From CAVTOA01 sp963736285 (GTDB lineage: Bacteria > Actinomycetota > Actinomycetes > Mycobacteriales > QHCE01), in the NCBI GenBank assembly GCA_963736285.1, contig CAVTOA010000002.1:372001-436000 (forward strand): a stretch of DNA of 64,000 nucleotides, in the 5' to 3' direction. Every line of letters begins with the position of its first letter. Positions within the stretch are counted from its first letter, which is position 1. A model generated the notes under the pieces. It saw nothing but the letters and a program-made list of their open reading frames with translations. It searched no databases and was not told the origin of the DNA. Positions 45,794-58,750 of the stretch are shown in pieces. Both the position numbers and the translations under genes were made by a program.

Positions 45794-46675
45794 CTAGCCA
45801 CGCCGACGACGCCAGCCCTCCACCGGCAAACCAAACTTAGCGACTAATCGATCCGTAAACGATTTCGCCGATAGCCGCACCACCCGAACTGGTTGCGCGC
45901 CGCGACGCACCGTGACCTTCCCACCAGGGGGCACGGCGATGTACCGACGGCCATCACACGACGCAACCGCGGACACGCCACTCCCCGACTCGATCGTCAC
46001 CGTCGAATATGGACCAACAACCAATGGCCGACTAAACAATGCGTGTGCATTGGACGGGACAACCAGCAGAGCCTGCACCTCGGGCCATAACACTGGGCCT
46101 CCAGCAGAAAACGCATACGCCGTCGAACCCGTCGGAGTGGCACACACCAAGCCGTCACAGCCCCACCGAGACACGGGATGCCCATCGATACTGACAGCCA
46201 GCTCCAGCATCCGCTCACGCTCCGCGCGCTCCAGCGCCATCTCGTTCAGCGCCCACGTTCGCCCCAGTGGATGTCCGTCTTGGACGATGTCGACGTCAAT
46301 AGTGAGACGCTCATCCACGTCATACGCACCTGAAACGACACGCTCTACCACATTCTGAACATCGTCGATCTCCGCCTCGGCCAAGAAACCCACTCGGCCC
46401 AGGTTGATTCCCAGCAACGGAGTGCCTGTGGGCCGGGCAAGCTCGGCGGCGCGGAGCAACGTGCCATCGCCTCCCAGCGCCACGATGATCTCCACACCGT
46501 CGGCCGCCGGCAAACCCGCGGCCGACGCCGCATGGCCCAAAGCCAGATCGGCAGCCTCACCCGCTAGTACCCGCACACCAAAACCGGCAGCACTCAAGTC
46601 GCTCGCTATCGCCCGGGCATGCTCCACCACATCGGGGCGACCAGTATGCGTCACCAACAACGCTTCGCGTGCCAT
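45794..46675 (-). CDS. nadK: NAD kinase
   Basis: 293-residue enzyme making NADP from NAD and ATP or polyphosphate. Intact. Active-site motif IIVALGGDGTLLRAAELARP (GGDG), LLGINLGRVGFLAEAEID, NEMALERAERERML, and the glycine-rich CDGLVCATPTGSTAYAFSAG. Start ATG 46675 has a CAGGAGGTATGTG site and gives the normal length. One base separates it from tlyA; the pair is co-transcribed with recN downstream. Confidence 0.95.
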   Translation of the reverse strand: MAREALLVTHTGRPDVVEHARAIASDLSAAGFGVRVLAGEAADLALGHAASAAGLPAADGVEIIVALGGDGTLLRAAELARPTGTPLLGINLGRVGFLAEAEIDDVQNVVERVVSGAYDVDERLTIDVDIVQDGHPLGRTWALNEMALERAERERMLELAVSIDGHPVSRWGCDGLVCATPTGSTAYAFSAGGPVLWPEVQALLVVPSNAHALFSRPLVVGPYSTVTIESGSGVSAVASCDGRRYIAVPPGGKVTVRRGAQPVRVVRLSAKSFTDRLVAKFGLPVEGWRRRRG

Positions 46676-46676
46676 G

Positions 46677-47489
46677 TCACATACCTCCTGTGGACTCACT
46701 GATGACCCGCTCGAGCACACCATCAGCAAGCGGATGAGCGCCAGTACGCAGCCACACAAAAAACTCTCTATTACCGGCTGGGCCAGGTAGCGGACTTATT
46801 GCGAGATCGACGGGAAACCAACCCCACGTCGCAGCCGACTCAATCACCCGATTGATGCTTTCGGCCCACAGCAACGGATCGCGCACCACACCACCGGACC
46901 CTAGTTTTTCCCTTCCTACCTCAAACTGAGGTTTGATCATGGGCACGATGTCTCCATCCGGCCTCGTGCACGCTGCTAACGCGGGTAGTACAAGGCATAG
47001 CGAGATAAATGACAGATCAGCCACGGTCAGCTGTACAGCGCCACCTATTGTTGCCGGCTCCAGCGAACGCACATTGGTCCGTTCCACCACGCTGACCCGC
47101 GAGTCAGTTCTCAGCCTCCAGGCCAGTTGTCCATATCCGACATCAACCGCGACGACGTGTGCGGCATCTCGGCGGAGCAATACGTCCGTAAAACCGCCTG
47201 TCGACGCACCGGCGTCGAGACAACGCCGCCCTGCCACCTCCAGCCCCTTATCGGCGAAGTGATCGAGCGCGCCAATAAGTTTGTGCGCGCCTCGGGAGAC
47301 GTAGCCGTCATCGGAGAGGGCATTCACGGTGATGGGAGCCGCCAGCTCTACCCCCGTCGCCGGCTTAGACGCCGCCTGACCAGCGATACACACCGCCCCC
47401 TCTGCGATGAGTTCTGCCGCATGTTGGCGCGAACGTGCGAGTCCGCGCCGCACCAGCTCGGCGTCCAGCCGTGGTTTTCGAGCCACCAC
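46677..47489 (-). CDS. tlyA: TlyA rRNA 2'-O-methyltransferase
   Basis: 270-residue methyltransferase of 16S and 23S rRNA; in mycobacteria it makes the capreomycin/viomycin binding site. Intact. N-terminal S4 domain (RLDAELVRRGLARSRQHAAE), then the RrmJ-like fold: CLDAGASTGGFTDVLLRRDA for SAM binding, VVAVDVGYGQLAWRL, TVADLSFISLCLVLPAL and MIKPQFEVGREKLGSGGVVR. The K-D-K-E-type catalytic Lys/Asp are present. Start GTG 47489 overlaps the preceding small gene by one to a few bases. The name hemolysin is historical. Confidence 0.93.
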   Translation of the reverse strand: MVARKPRLDAELVRRGLARSRQHAAELIAEGAVCIAGQAASKPATGVELAAPITVNALSDDGYVSRGAHKLIGALDHFADKGLEVAGRRCLDAGASTGGFTDVLLRRDAAHVVAVDVGYGQLAWRLRTDSRVSVVERTNVRSLEPATIGGAVQLTVADLSFISLCLVLPALAACTRPDGDIVPMIKPQFEVGREKLGSGGVVRDPLLWAESINRVIESAATWGWFPVDLAISPLPGPAGNREFFVWLRTGAHPLADGVLERVISESTGGM

Positions 47490-47686
47490 TATCGTCTTTC
47501 GCGACCAGTGACGTCACTGGGGTTACGGTCGATGGCGGTAAGGGTGTCCTGAAGCACTCCGTGTAGTTGTTCGTATGCGGCAACGTGCTCAAATACCGCA
47601 GCCGCATCAAGGGCCGCGACCCGCGTTAGGGCAGCGTCAATGCGGTCGTTTCCGGTGGAATCGAAGGGCTGTTGCGTTGGTTGCAT
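47489..47686 (-). CDS. small conserved protein upstream of tlyA (Rv1693-like)
   Basis: 65-residue, mostly helical protein (DRIDAALTRVAALDAAAVFE, HVAAYEQLHGVLQDTLTAID). A small gene of this size and place is found upstream of tlyA in other actinobacteria. Its stop overlaps the tlyA start. No catalytic motif; unknown function. Confidence 0.65.
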   Translation of the reverse strand: MQPTQQPFDSTGNDRIDAALTRVAALDAAAVFEHVAAYEQLHGVLQDTLTAIDRNPSDVTGRERR

Positions 47687-47778
47687 GGACCAACGCTAAC
47701 GTGCCAGCAGCAGACCCACGATAAGCGCGTCCGTGATTTCCGAGAGCAACATCAGCGCACATCTATGAAGGAGCAGTC

Positions 47779-48114
47779 ATGGCAACGCTCGACGAGTGCC
47801 AACAAGCGCTAGAAAAGCTTTCCTCGAAAATGGCGCGGGCAGCCGAAAATGGAGATGCGCCAGCGCTAGATCGAACCGTCACTTGTCGAATCCCCGACCT
47901 CAACTCCGGATTTCACGCCCATCTTTCCGAAGGCAAACTCAGCGACATCACCCCCGGTGAGACACCCCACGCTGCGATCACACTGACGGTAAACAGCGAT
48001 GACCTTCTCGCTCTCACTGACGGCTCGCTCAACTTCGCCAACGCATGGGCGAGCAATCGGCTGAAAGTCGATGCGTCCTTTATGGACCTACTTAAGCTCC
48101 GTAACCTGCTATAA
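47779..48114 (+). CDS. SCP-2 sterol-transfer-like domain protein
   Basis: 111-residue protein consisting of one SCP-2 type lipid-binding fold: LEKLSSKMARAAENGDAPAL, then TVTCRIPDLNSGFHAHLSEG, HAAITLTVNSDDLLALTDGS and NFANAWASNRLKVDASFMDL. Start ATG 47779 is preceded by GAAGGAGCAGTC. Single-domain members are common in this place in actinobacteria; they bind hydrophobic ligands and no enzyme activity is expected. Followed by an unusual structured intergenic region. Confidence 0.85.
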   Translation: MATLDECQQALEKLSSKMARAAENGDAPALDRTVTCRIPDLNSGFHAHLSEGKLSDITPGETPHAAITLTVNSDDLLALTDGSLNFANAWASNRLKVDASFMDLLKLRNLL

Positions 48115-48244
48115 GTGTCACTCTCCTTTGGCAAGGTGGGTCGCTACGCTCACAACGGTACGTCTGTTTGAATAAGACCAGGCGTTGCGTTCTCGCACAG
48201 CCGCAGCCGTCACCCTTCCCACCCTCTTTCGCCGAGCCACACAG

Positions 48245-48425
48245 CCATGTCCACTACCTGGGCGCAGTGATGAGTGACGCACCCCACGCCCAGGTAGTGC
48301 GAGGAAGAAAGTCGGGACTAGTGATCCGACACCGGCATGTGGAAGCGGTGTCGCTCAACAGCGGGTGACGGTTACCCCCGCCCGTGTGGATGATTCCTGT
48401 CTTGTTGGTGAGGGCTTTTGTCTTT
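48245..48425 (+). ncRNA. structured intergenic locus carrying a 23S rRNA fragment
   Basis: Within the 439-base gap between the SCP-2 and HAD genes three stem-loops follow one another: CACTACCTGGGCG/CGCCCAGGTAGTG (48251-48298, perfect 13 bp), CGACACCG/CGGTGTCG (48327-48353, perfect 8 bp) and GCGGG/CCCGC (48361-48381), then a T-rich stretch to about 48428. The middle part (48307-48359) equals 53 bases of the 23S rRNA with one change. This could be a small RNA or an rRNA scar. No open frame of note; the rest of the gap (48430-48553) shows only a TTGACA word without a well-spaced -10. Confidence 0.4.
48307..48359 (+). repeat. ectopic 53-nt copy of 23S rRNA
   Basis: GAAAGTCGGGACTAGTGATC onward to CGGTGTCGCTCAAC matches 51659-51711 (minus-strand 23S, domain V) at 52 of 53 positions. 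The one change, G to A, turns a G-U wobble of the local helix into an A-U pair. Confidence 0.9.
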
Positions 48426-48553
48426 TCTGTACTTGACATAACACTGCTTATCGGCGTGATTGTCTACCCTGTCAAAGAAGGCCGACGCGCTACCTCGCCC
48501 GTCTCCTAACCTATCCGTCCTCACGGGACACTCGGGGCGCGTCCATGTCCGAG

Positions 48554-49732
48554 CTAGCCGGCACTAGCCGTCGACAGGCCCCAATGCCTAAACAACCCAG
48601 CTGCCGGCTCGTCTGCGGCGACCAAGCTTGGCTTTGTCGCATGTTTTCCATCGGCAAGCTGCCATGCCGCCTGACACATCGCTCTCAACGCATCGGTCCA
48701 ACCCGCCTCGGCTGACCGCTCTGGATTCAATGCGGCCTCTGCTGCGACATTGTCGACACCCCGGCCCACCACCAACTGTGGTAGCCCGTTGGCCGCGACG
48801 CGTACGTGCACCGACCAGGCTCCACAATGTGCCGCCCCACCGACGTCTTCTTGCATTGATGGAACACAGTGGACAGTCGGATGTGGGCGGCTAAGTCCAT
48901 GCAGATCGGCCGCGAGGTACGTAGGTCGCTCTTCTTTCGCCGCACGCAACAATGTGTCCGCCGTGGTTACGCCGGTCATCACCAACAAACTGTGGACACC
49001 CGCGCGGTTGGCGCCTGCAATGTCAGTGTCGAGGCGATCCCCCACCACCAAAGGGTGTCGAGCATTACTGCGCCGCACCGATTCTTGGTGTAGTCCTGGG
49101 TGCGGCTTGCCCACGATCTCGTCCGGGCCACGACCAACAGCCGAACGCACCGCCGCTATCAATGCCCCATTTCCCGGCAGCAACCCTCGTGCAGATGGCA
49201 AGGTCAAATCGGCGTTGGTGGCAACCCACCATGCCCCGCCGCCGACGGCGACAGTTACTTCCGCCAAATCACGCCATCCCACCTCTGTCCCGTAACCTTG
49301 GACCACAGCTGCTGGCCGCTCGTCAGCGGAACGCACCGGTGTGAGACCAACCTCAACTATTTCGTGCTCCAACGACGGAGCGCCAACCACAAGCACCGAA
49401 GCTTTCGAAGGGAGGCGTTCAGCTAACAGGGCCGCTGCTGCTTGCGCCGATGTGACCACCTGCTGGGGCTCCGCAGGAATCCCCATCCGTCCCAATAGAT
49501 CTACTACTTCTTCGACGCGGCGACTCGCATTATTGGTGACGAACTCCACGCGCATGCCGGCCTGTCTGGCCTCTCCAATGGCGGTTGCCGCGCCAGGAAT
49601 TGCTTCCGTAAGACGCCACACCACACCATCAAGATCAAGTAATCCGACGTCATACACCTCATTGAGCGGCCGCGTACATGCGCTGAGAGGTTCCGCACGA
49701 TCCGAATCAGACGAGTCGCCGCTCTCTGTCAT
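48554..49732 (-). CDS. HAD-IIA phosphatase (glycerol-3-phosphate phosphatase type, Rv1692-like)
   Basis: 392-residue phosphatase, intact. HAD motif I YDVGLLDLDGVVWRLTEAIP with nucleophile Asp and DLDG, the HAD-IIA signature VEFVTNNASR, and motif IV HPLVVGDRLDTDIAGANRAG. NagD/Rv1692 relatives dephosphorylate glycerol-3-phosphate from lipid turnover. The C-terminal 110 residues (after LHGLSRPHPTVHC) are an extra domain seen in actinobacterial homologues. Start ATG 49732 overlaps the TPR gene stop by four bases; the two are translationally coupled. Confidence 0.88.
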   Translation of the reverse strand: MTESGDSSDSDRAEPLSACTRPLNEVYDVGLLDLDGVVWRLTEAIPGAATAIGEARQAGMRVEFVTNNASRRVEEVVDLLGRMGIPAEPQQVVTSAQAAAALLAERLPSKASVLVVGAPSLEHEIVEVGLTPVRSADERPAAVVQGYGTEVGWRDLAEVTVAVGGGAWWVATNADLTLPSARGLLPGNGALIAAVRSAVGRGPDEIVGKPHPGLHQESVRRSNARHPLVVGDRLDTDIAGANRAGVHSLLVMTGVTTADTLLRAAKEERPTYLAADLHGLSRPHPTVHCVPSMQEDVGGAAHCGAWSVHVRVAANGLPQLVVGRGVDNVAAEAALNPERSAEAGWTDALRAMCQAAWQLADGKHATKPSLVAADEPAAGLFRHWGLSTASAG

Positions 49733-50658
49733 GAAGCTTCATGGGTCATCGTTCCGCCAATCTCAGCCCGGGGCGCCACATTATCCGCGTCTGCCTCATC
49801 CACGAACCCAACCGAGTCGGTCTCCTCGCTTGCGGGGGTGAATACGATCCCGTCGAACTCCATGACTCGCTCAGCAGCATCGGTCTGCTGTTCGGTATCG
49901 ACTTCTGCGGCACGGACAAACCAATCCCGGGCGACTGACGTGTTTCCCTGGCTCATCAGCGCTTCGGCATAGGCATACCGCAAACGAGCGAGCCAAGGAG
50001 CAGGCTGATTCCACTGCAATTCCGGAATATCAAGCACCGCGAGAGCAGCATCCCACTCGCCCGCATCTTGACACATGCCCGATTCGACAATGCACAGCTC
50101 AGCCCGAATACCTGGCTCTTTTACCGAAGAGAGTCCTTCTCGGACAGTCTCATGTGCTTTGTCGATACGCCCCAGCGCTCGTTCACAGTCAGCCATCATC
50201 GCCAAATATTCGGCACTGCCGCTGAGCCGACGTGCGGTGCGCAGCTCGACCAACGCTGTCTGCCATTCCTCGGCATAGTAGGCCGCAATACCCACTGCCT
50301 CTCGCACCACCGCGAAACGCGACGCGATGCCCCTCGCGACCTGTGCATGCAATAACGCCTGTGCTGGGTCGTCGGCTAAAAGCTCGTCCGCAGCGGCCAA
50401 ATGACCCAGAACCCTGGCGGCCGTATCCTTAGGCAACGCGCGAAGTTGCGACCGCACTTCCTTATCTACCTGAGAAATATCGACGTCGTCCGGAATCTGC
50501 GGACCGTCACCCCTCGTCTTCCCTGGTCCACTCTTCGCGGGCCGCCGCTCGGGGGAACGCTGCTCACCATGGCCAGCACCCCTGACGCCCGATTCAGTGC
50601 TCTTCCTGGCTTTGCCCGTCTGTGTGCCGCTAGTGCTCTTATGCCATTTCTCGCCCAC
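49729..50658 (-). CDS. tetratricopeptide-repeat protein (Rv1691-like)
   Basis: 309-residue cytoplasmic protein. The first 70 residues are basic and low-complexity (KARKSTESGVRGAGHGEQRS), then TPR helices: LGHLAAADELLADDPAQALL, HAQVARGIASRFAVVREAVG, YYAEEWQTALVELRTARRLS, GRIDKAHETVREGLSSVKEP and GEWDAALAVLDIPELQW. The C-terminus is acidic. The start GTG 50658 is used because of its GGAGGTTCAC site; an upstream extension to 50817 has no such site. The same gene precedes the HAD gene in mycobacteria. Probably a scaffold; function unknown. Confidence 0.8.
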   Translation of the reverse strand: MGEKWHKSTSGTQTGKARKSTESGVRGAGHGEQRSPERRPAKSGPGKTRGDGPQIPDDVDISQVDKEVRSQLRALPKDTAARVLGHLAAADELLADDPAQALLHAQVARGIASRFAVVREAVGIAAYYAEEWQTALVELRTARRLSGSAEYLAMMADCERALGRIDKAHETVREGLSSVKEPGIRAELCIVESGMCQDAGEWDAALAVLDIPELQWNQPAPWLARLRYAYAEALMSQGNTSVARDWFVRAAEVDTEQQTDAAERVMEFDGIVFTPASEETDSVGFVDEADADNVAPRAEIGGTMTHEAS

Positions 50659-50857
50659 GTGAACCTCCTCTGCAAACTCTAGGCAGTGGAGCTCGCCGAC
50701 TCCCTGCTGGGGTGGCAGATTAGCTTGCTCTGTTTGCGCGGCACGCGAGGGTAGTTCTGTCCCACTCGGTACATGCGCAATGGTCTTCGACGGTCTATAT
50801 GTGATGGTCGGTTTCATTGGTCTCGGTGTACGGTCTGGGTTTTTGTTCTAGATGTGT

Positions 50858-50897
50858 GGAAGGCTCCGACCGTCCATACAGACAGTCGGAGCCTTCC
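50858..50897 (-). terminator. rRNA operon terminator
   Basis: Perfect 13-bp stem GGAAGGCTCCGAC/GTCGGAGCCTTCC with a 14-base loop, 13 bp beyond the 5S rRNA 3' end. In the minus-strand direction it is followed by an A-rich, not T-rich, stretch. Read from the plus strand, TTTTTG precedes the stem. Confidence 0.75.
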
Positions 50898-50910
50898 AGT
50901 ATCACGTTGC

Positions 50911-51028
50911 GTTCGGTGGTGTCCTACTCTCCCACACCCTGGCGAGTGCAGTACCATCGGCGCTGGCAGTCTTAGCTTCCGGGTTCGGAATGGGACCGGG
51001 CGTTTCCCTGCCGCTATAGCCACCGAAA
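50911..51028 (-). rRNA. rrf: 5S ribosomal RNA
   Basis: Reads GTTTCGGTGGCTATAGCGGC at the 5' end and pairs with the 3' end GACACCACCGAAC. Internal landmarks CCCGGTCCCATTCCGAACCC and GGTACTGCACTCGCC. About 118 bases, typical actinobacterial 5S, last gene of the operon. Confidence 0.95.
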
Positions 51029-51189
51029 CATCTTCATCCCTTCATCACCCCAGGGTCCCCATCACCCCGCCACCACCACAAGCACCACAAAGGACACTTG
51101 GACAGTGCACGGAATAACGTATCCCCCCAGGAAAGGGAAAACATAGTGGGTGCGCATACGGTAGTGGAACTGTTTAGCGTGTTGGTTTA

Positions 51190-56229
<5,040 letters not shown>

Positions 56230-56661
56230 AACAACCAAATACTCTCGATGGGAGAGCAAAAAATACCTGGCAACAAAAAACCATTCAAAATCAACGGTTG
56301 CTGCCAAAAACGCGACCACACACAACACCAAAAAGCATCCTGCGCGGCCACAAAAACGGCACACAACAATCTATAAACACACTGTTGAGTTCTCAAACAA
56401 CACCCACACACCAGCCAGTCCGATTAGGAACCAGATGGGGTTTCGTTCATTCTCAACCGGTCAACTGCGTCGAATTTCTTCGGCATCGCCCGGGAGCCTG
56501 ATAAAAGCTTATCACTTCTAACTGGCCAGAGATTTCGCGGCCGGCCCTAGCGCTGTGAGGCGCTTTGTATCCGTTCGCCGCGTGCAGAGAGAAACTTACG
56601 CTATAGCTTTTATGCCCAAACAGCGGGGGTCGGAAACCATTGTGAGCTGGGCAAATGCTTC
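56230..56661 (-). promoter_or_regulatory. rrn leader and promoter region
   Basis: 432 bases between tyrS and 16S rRNA without a gene. At 56381-56397, minus strand, TTTGAGAACTCAACAGT is the usual actinobacterial rrn leader word with a boxA-like antitermination site. Further upstream GTTGACC (about 56455) and an AT-rich AAAAGCTATAGCGT (about 56600-56615) may belong to promoters, but spacing is not decisive. Confidence 0.6.
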
Positions 56662-57948
56662 TTAGACAGCGATCGACTCTCTGGCAACCACTTCGACACC
56701 TGCAACCGATTTTTTGCCTCGTCGTAGTACTAACCAACGACCATGCAAAAGGTCCACCCCGGCGACCGCCGCATCTACATTGCTGAGCTTCTGATTGTTG
56801 ACCGACACCCCGCCCTCGGCTATCACTCGACGCGCTTCAGACAAGCTGTCACACAAACCCGTCTCCTTAAGTAAGGACACGATGGTGGCGGATGAGTCGC
56901 CAATCTCAACTAGCCCCGCTTCGGCGAGCGCCGCCCGCAAGGTCTCTGAGGGCAGCTCAGCTAACTCACCTCGGCCAAAAAGCGCCTGGCTCGCGGCGAC
57001 CACTCGCTCAGTCTCGTCGTGGCCGTGAACCAATGTGGTGAGCTCTCGTGCCAGGGCACGTTGCGCAGAACGCGCAAACGGTCGAGTGTGGACTTCTTCA
57101 GCCAAGGCCTCTATCTCGTCACGGCTGAGGAACGTAAGAATTTTCAGCCACCTGACAACGTCACGGTCATCGGTATTAATCCAGTACTGGTACCAGGCAT
57201 ACGGGCTAGTGAGCTCAGGATCGAGCCAGATAGAGCCGCCGCCGGTACTCTTGCCCAGCTTCTCCCCAGTAGCGGTCGTAACGAGGGGCACAGTGAATGC
57301 ATGTGCACGCTTGCCGGTGATTTTCCGGATGAGATCCAGCCCAGCCGTGAGGTTGCCCCATTGATCAGTCCCTCCGATTTGGAGTGTGCATTGCTGGTCA
57401 CGGAAAAGCTGAAGGAAGTCATATGCCTGGAGAATTTGGTAACTGAACTCCGTGTAGCTAATGCCCGCGCCGCCCAGCCGAGTGGCCACCACTTCCTTGG
57501 CCAACATTTGATTAATCGGAAAATGTTTGCCGACATCGCGCAGTAATTCCAACGCGGAGATGCCCTGCCACCAGTCCAAATTGCTCACGAGAGTCGCGGC
57601 TTGCGAGCCGGTGAAATCCACAAACTTTGCTAGCTGGCTCCCGATGCGGTCGGTCATCTCACGCACTCGCTCGGGCGTATTGAGTGAACGCTCGGTGGCG
57701 CGCCCGCTGGGGTCGCCGACCAGCCCAGTAGCCCCGCCGGCAAGCACGATCGGGCAATGACCCGCCAGCTGAAAACGTCGCACTGTAAGCAGCGGAACCA
57801 GATTGCCGCCGTGCAAGCTGTCGGCCGTCGGATCGAATCCGGCATACAGCGTGATAGGGCCGTCTGTGAGCGCTTTCCGTAGCTCGGTTTCGTCGGTGCT
57901 TTGGCTGATGAGACCACGCCAGTGGAGATCCTCGAGAATGTCGGTCAT
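56662..57948 (-). CDS. tyrS: tyrosyl-tRNA synthetase
   Basis: 428-residue class I synthetase, intact. HIGH-type motif ADSLHGGNLVPLLTVRRF, tyrosine-binding TEFSYQILQAYDFLQLF, QIGGTDQWGNLTAGLDL, KMSKS-type GEKLGKSTGGGSIWLDP, and a C-terminal S4 domain (VIAEGGVSVNNQKLS). Start ATG 57948 (MTDILEDLHWRGLI). Directly upstream of the rRNA operon in the same direction, as in other actinobacteria. No T-box leader recognised. Confidence 0.95.
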   Translation of the reverse strand: MTDILEDLHWRGLISQSTDETELRKALTDGPITLYAGFDPTADSLHGGNLVPLLTVRRFQLAGHCPIVLAGGATGLVGDPSGRATERSLNTPERVREMTDRIGSQLAKFVDFTGSQAATLVSNLDWWQGISALELLRDVGKHFPINQMLAKEVVATRLGGAGISYTEFSYQILQAYDFLQLFRDQQCTLQIGGTDQWGNLTAGLDLIRKITGKRAHAFTVPLVTTATGEKLGKSTGGGSIWLDPELTSPYAWYQYWINTDDRDVVRWLKILTFLSRDEIEALAEEVHTRPFARSAQRALARELTTLVHGHDETERVVAASQALFGRGELAELPSETLRAALAEAGLVEIGDSSATIVSLLKETGLCDSLSEARRVIAEGGVSVNNQKLSNVDAAVAGVDLLHGRWLVLRRGKKSVAGVEVVARESIAV

Positions 57949-58006
57949 CCTGGGATCTTCTCGCATCGGTCAATTCTGTTTGCGCCAGGTTGTTGTCTGC
58001 CGCGGC

Positions 58007-58750
58007 CTATCCCCCAGAGGATTGACGTGGCGAACGAGGCACATGCCGCTTGTAGCTGCTGACAGTGGGTTCGTCGGTGAGCCAGAAGCGCCATGGTCGC
58101 TCGATTGCCTGTTTGATGCCGACGCGTGGGCCGGTTGAGATGAGGCTCTTAGCTAACGGCGGGGCCAAAAACAGCTGCGGAGCTTGACCACCATCCACTG
58201 TGGATGGTGTCGACGATTCGCCAGTAGAACATGGTGGCACGTCAGCACACGACGACTCCGAGGAACTGTCCGCATGGGATAGCAAAGGAAGTCCGTTGTG
58301 GACTCCAGAAAGGTCGAGTACTCGCGCTAGCCTTGCGGGACCCCGAGCAAGATCACGATCAGGCGCACCCAGCCGCGCTCGGGTGCGCGCTACGTCGATT
58401 CCGCCGATGACCTCGCCGGCGCGCAACAGTACTGCTGATGCCGCTCCGACCGGTCCACACACAACGTTGAGACACCAGTGCATGCCGTAGGTGAAATAGA
58501 CGTACAACATGCCAGGCTCGCCGAACATCGCCGCATTGCGCGCGGTTTGGCCACGGTGCGCGTGCGAGGCCGGATCTTCTCCCACCCCGCCGTACGCCTC
58601 GACTTCCGTGATGCGCACTGTCACGCCAGCGGCCGAGAGTTCAGCGCCCAACAATCGTGGCGCGACCTCCGTTGCTGGCCGCGCCAGCAACAGTCGACTT
58701 GTATCTGCGGCAGCCACAGGGATTCTTACTCCCCTGGCTTCTGCGACCAT
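58007..58750 (-). CDS. mpg: 3-methyladenine DNA glycosylase (AAG/Mpg family) with an insertion
   Basis: 247-residue alkylpurine glycosylase. Core motifs: LLGAELSAAGVTVRITEVEA with the catalytic-Glu region, GGVGEDPASHAHRGQTARNA, MFGEPGMLYVYFTYGMHWCL and VLLRAGEVIGGIDVARTRA; C-terminus ISTGPRVGIKQAIERPWRFW. Between VLDLSGVHNG and FLAPP lies a Ser/Thr/Cys-rich insertion of about 35 residues (HADSSSESSCADVPPCSTGE), where relatives have a shorter loop; this DNA carries two palindromic words. The gene overlaps the argH end by 25 bp. Intact frame. Confidence 0.88.
   Translation of the reverse strand: MVAEARGVRIPVAAADTSRLLLARPATEVAPRLLGAELSAAGVTVRITEVEAYGGVGEDPASHAHRGQTARNAAMFGEPGMLYVYFTYGMHWCLNVVCGPVGAASAVLLRAGEVIGGIDVARTRARLGAPDRDLARGPARLARVLDLSGVHNGLPLLSHADSSSESSCADVPPCSTGESSTPSTVDGGQAPQLFLAPPLAKSLISTGPRVGIKQAIERPWRFWLTDEPTVSSYKRHVPRSPRQSSGG

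Noticed and set aside
48433..48470. TTGACA with TACCCT as a promoter in the SCP2-HAD gap
   Set aside because: Spacing is 26 bases and the promoter would point antisense into the HAD gene.
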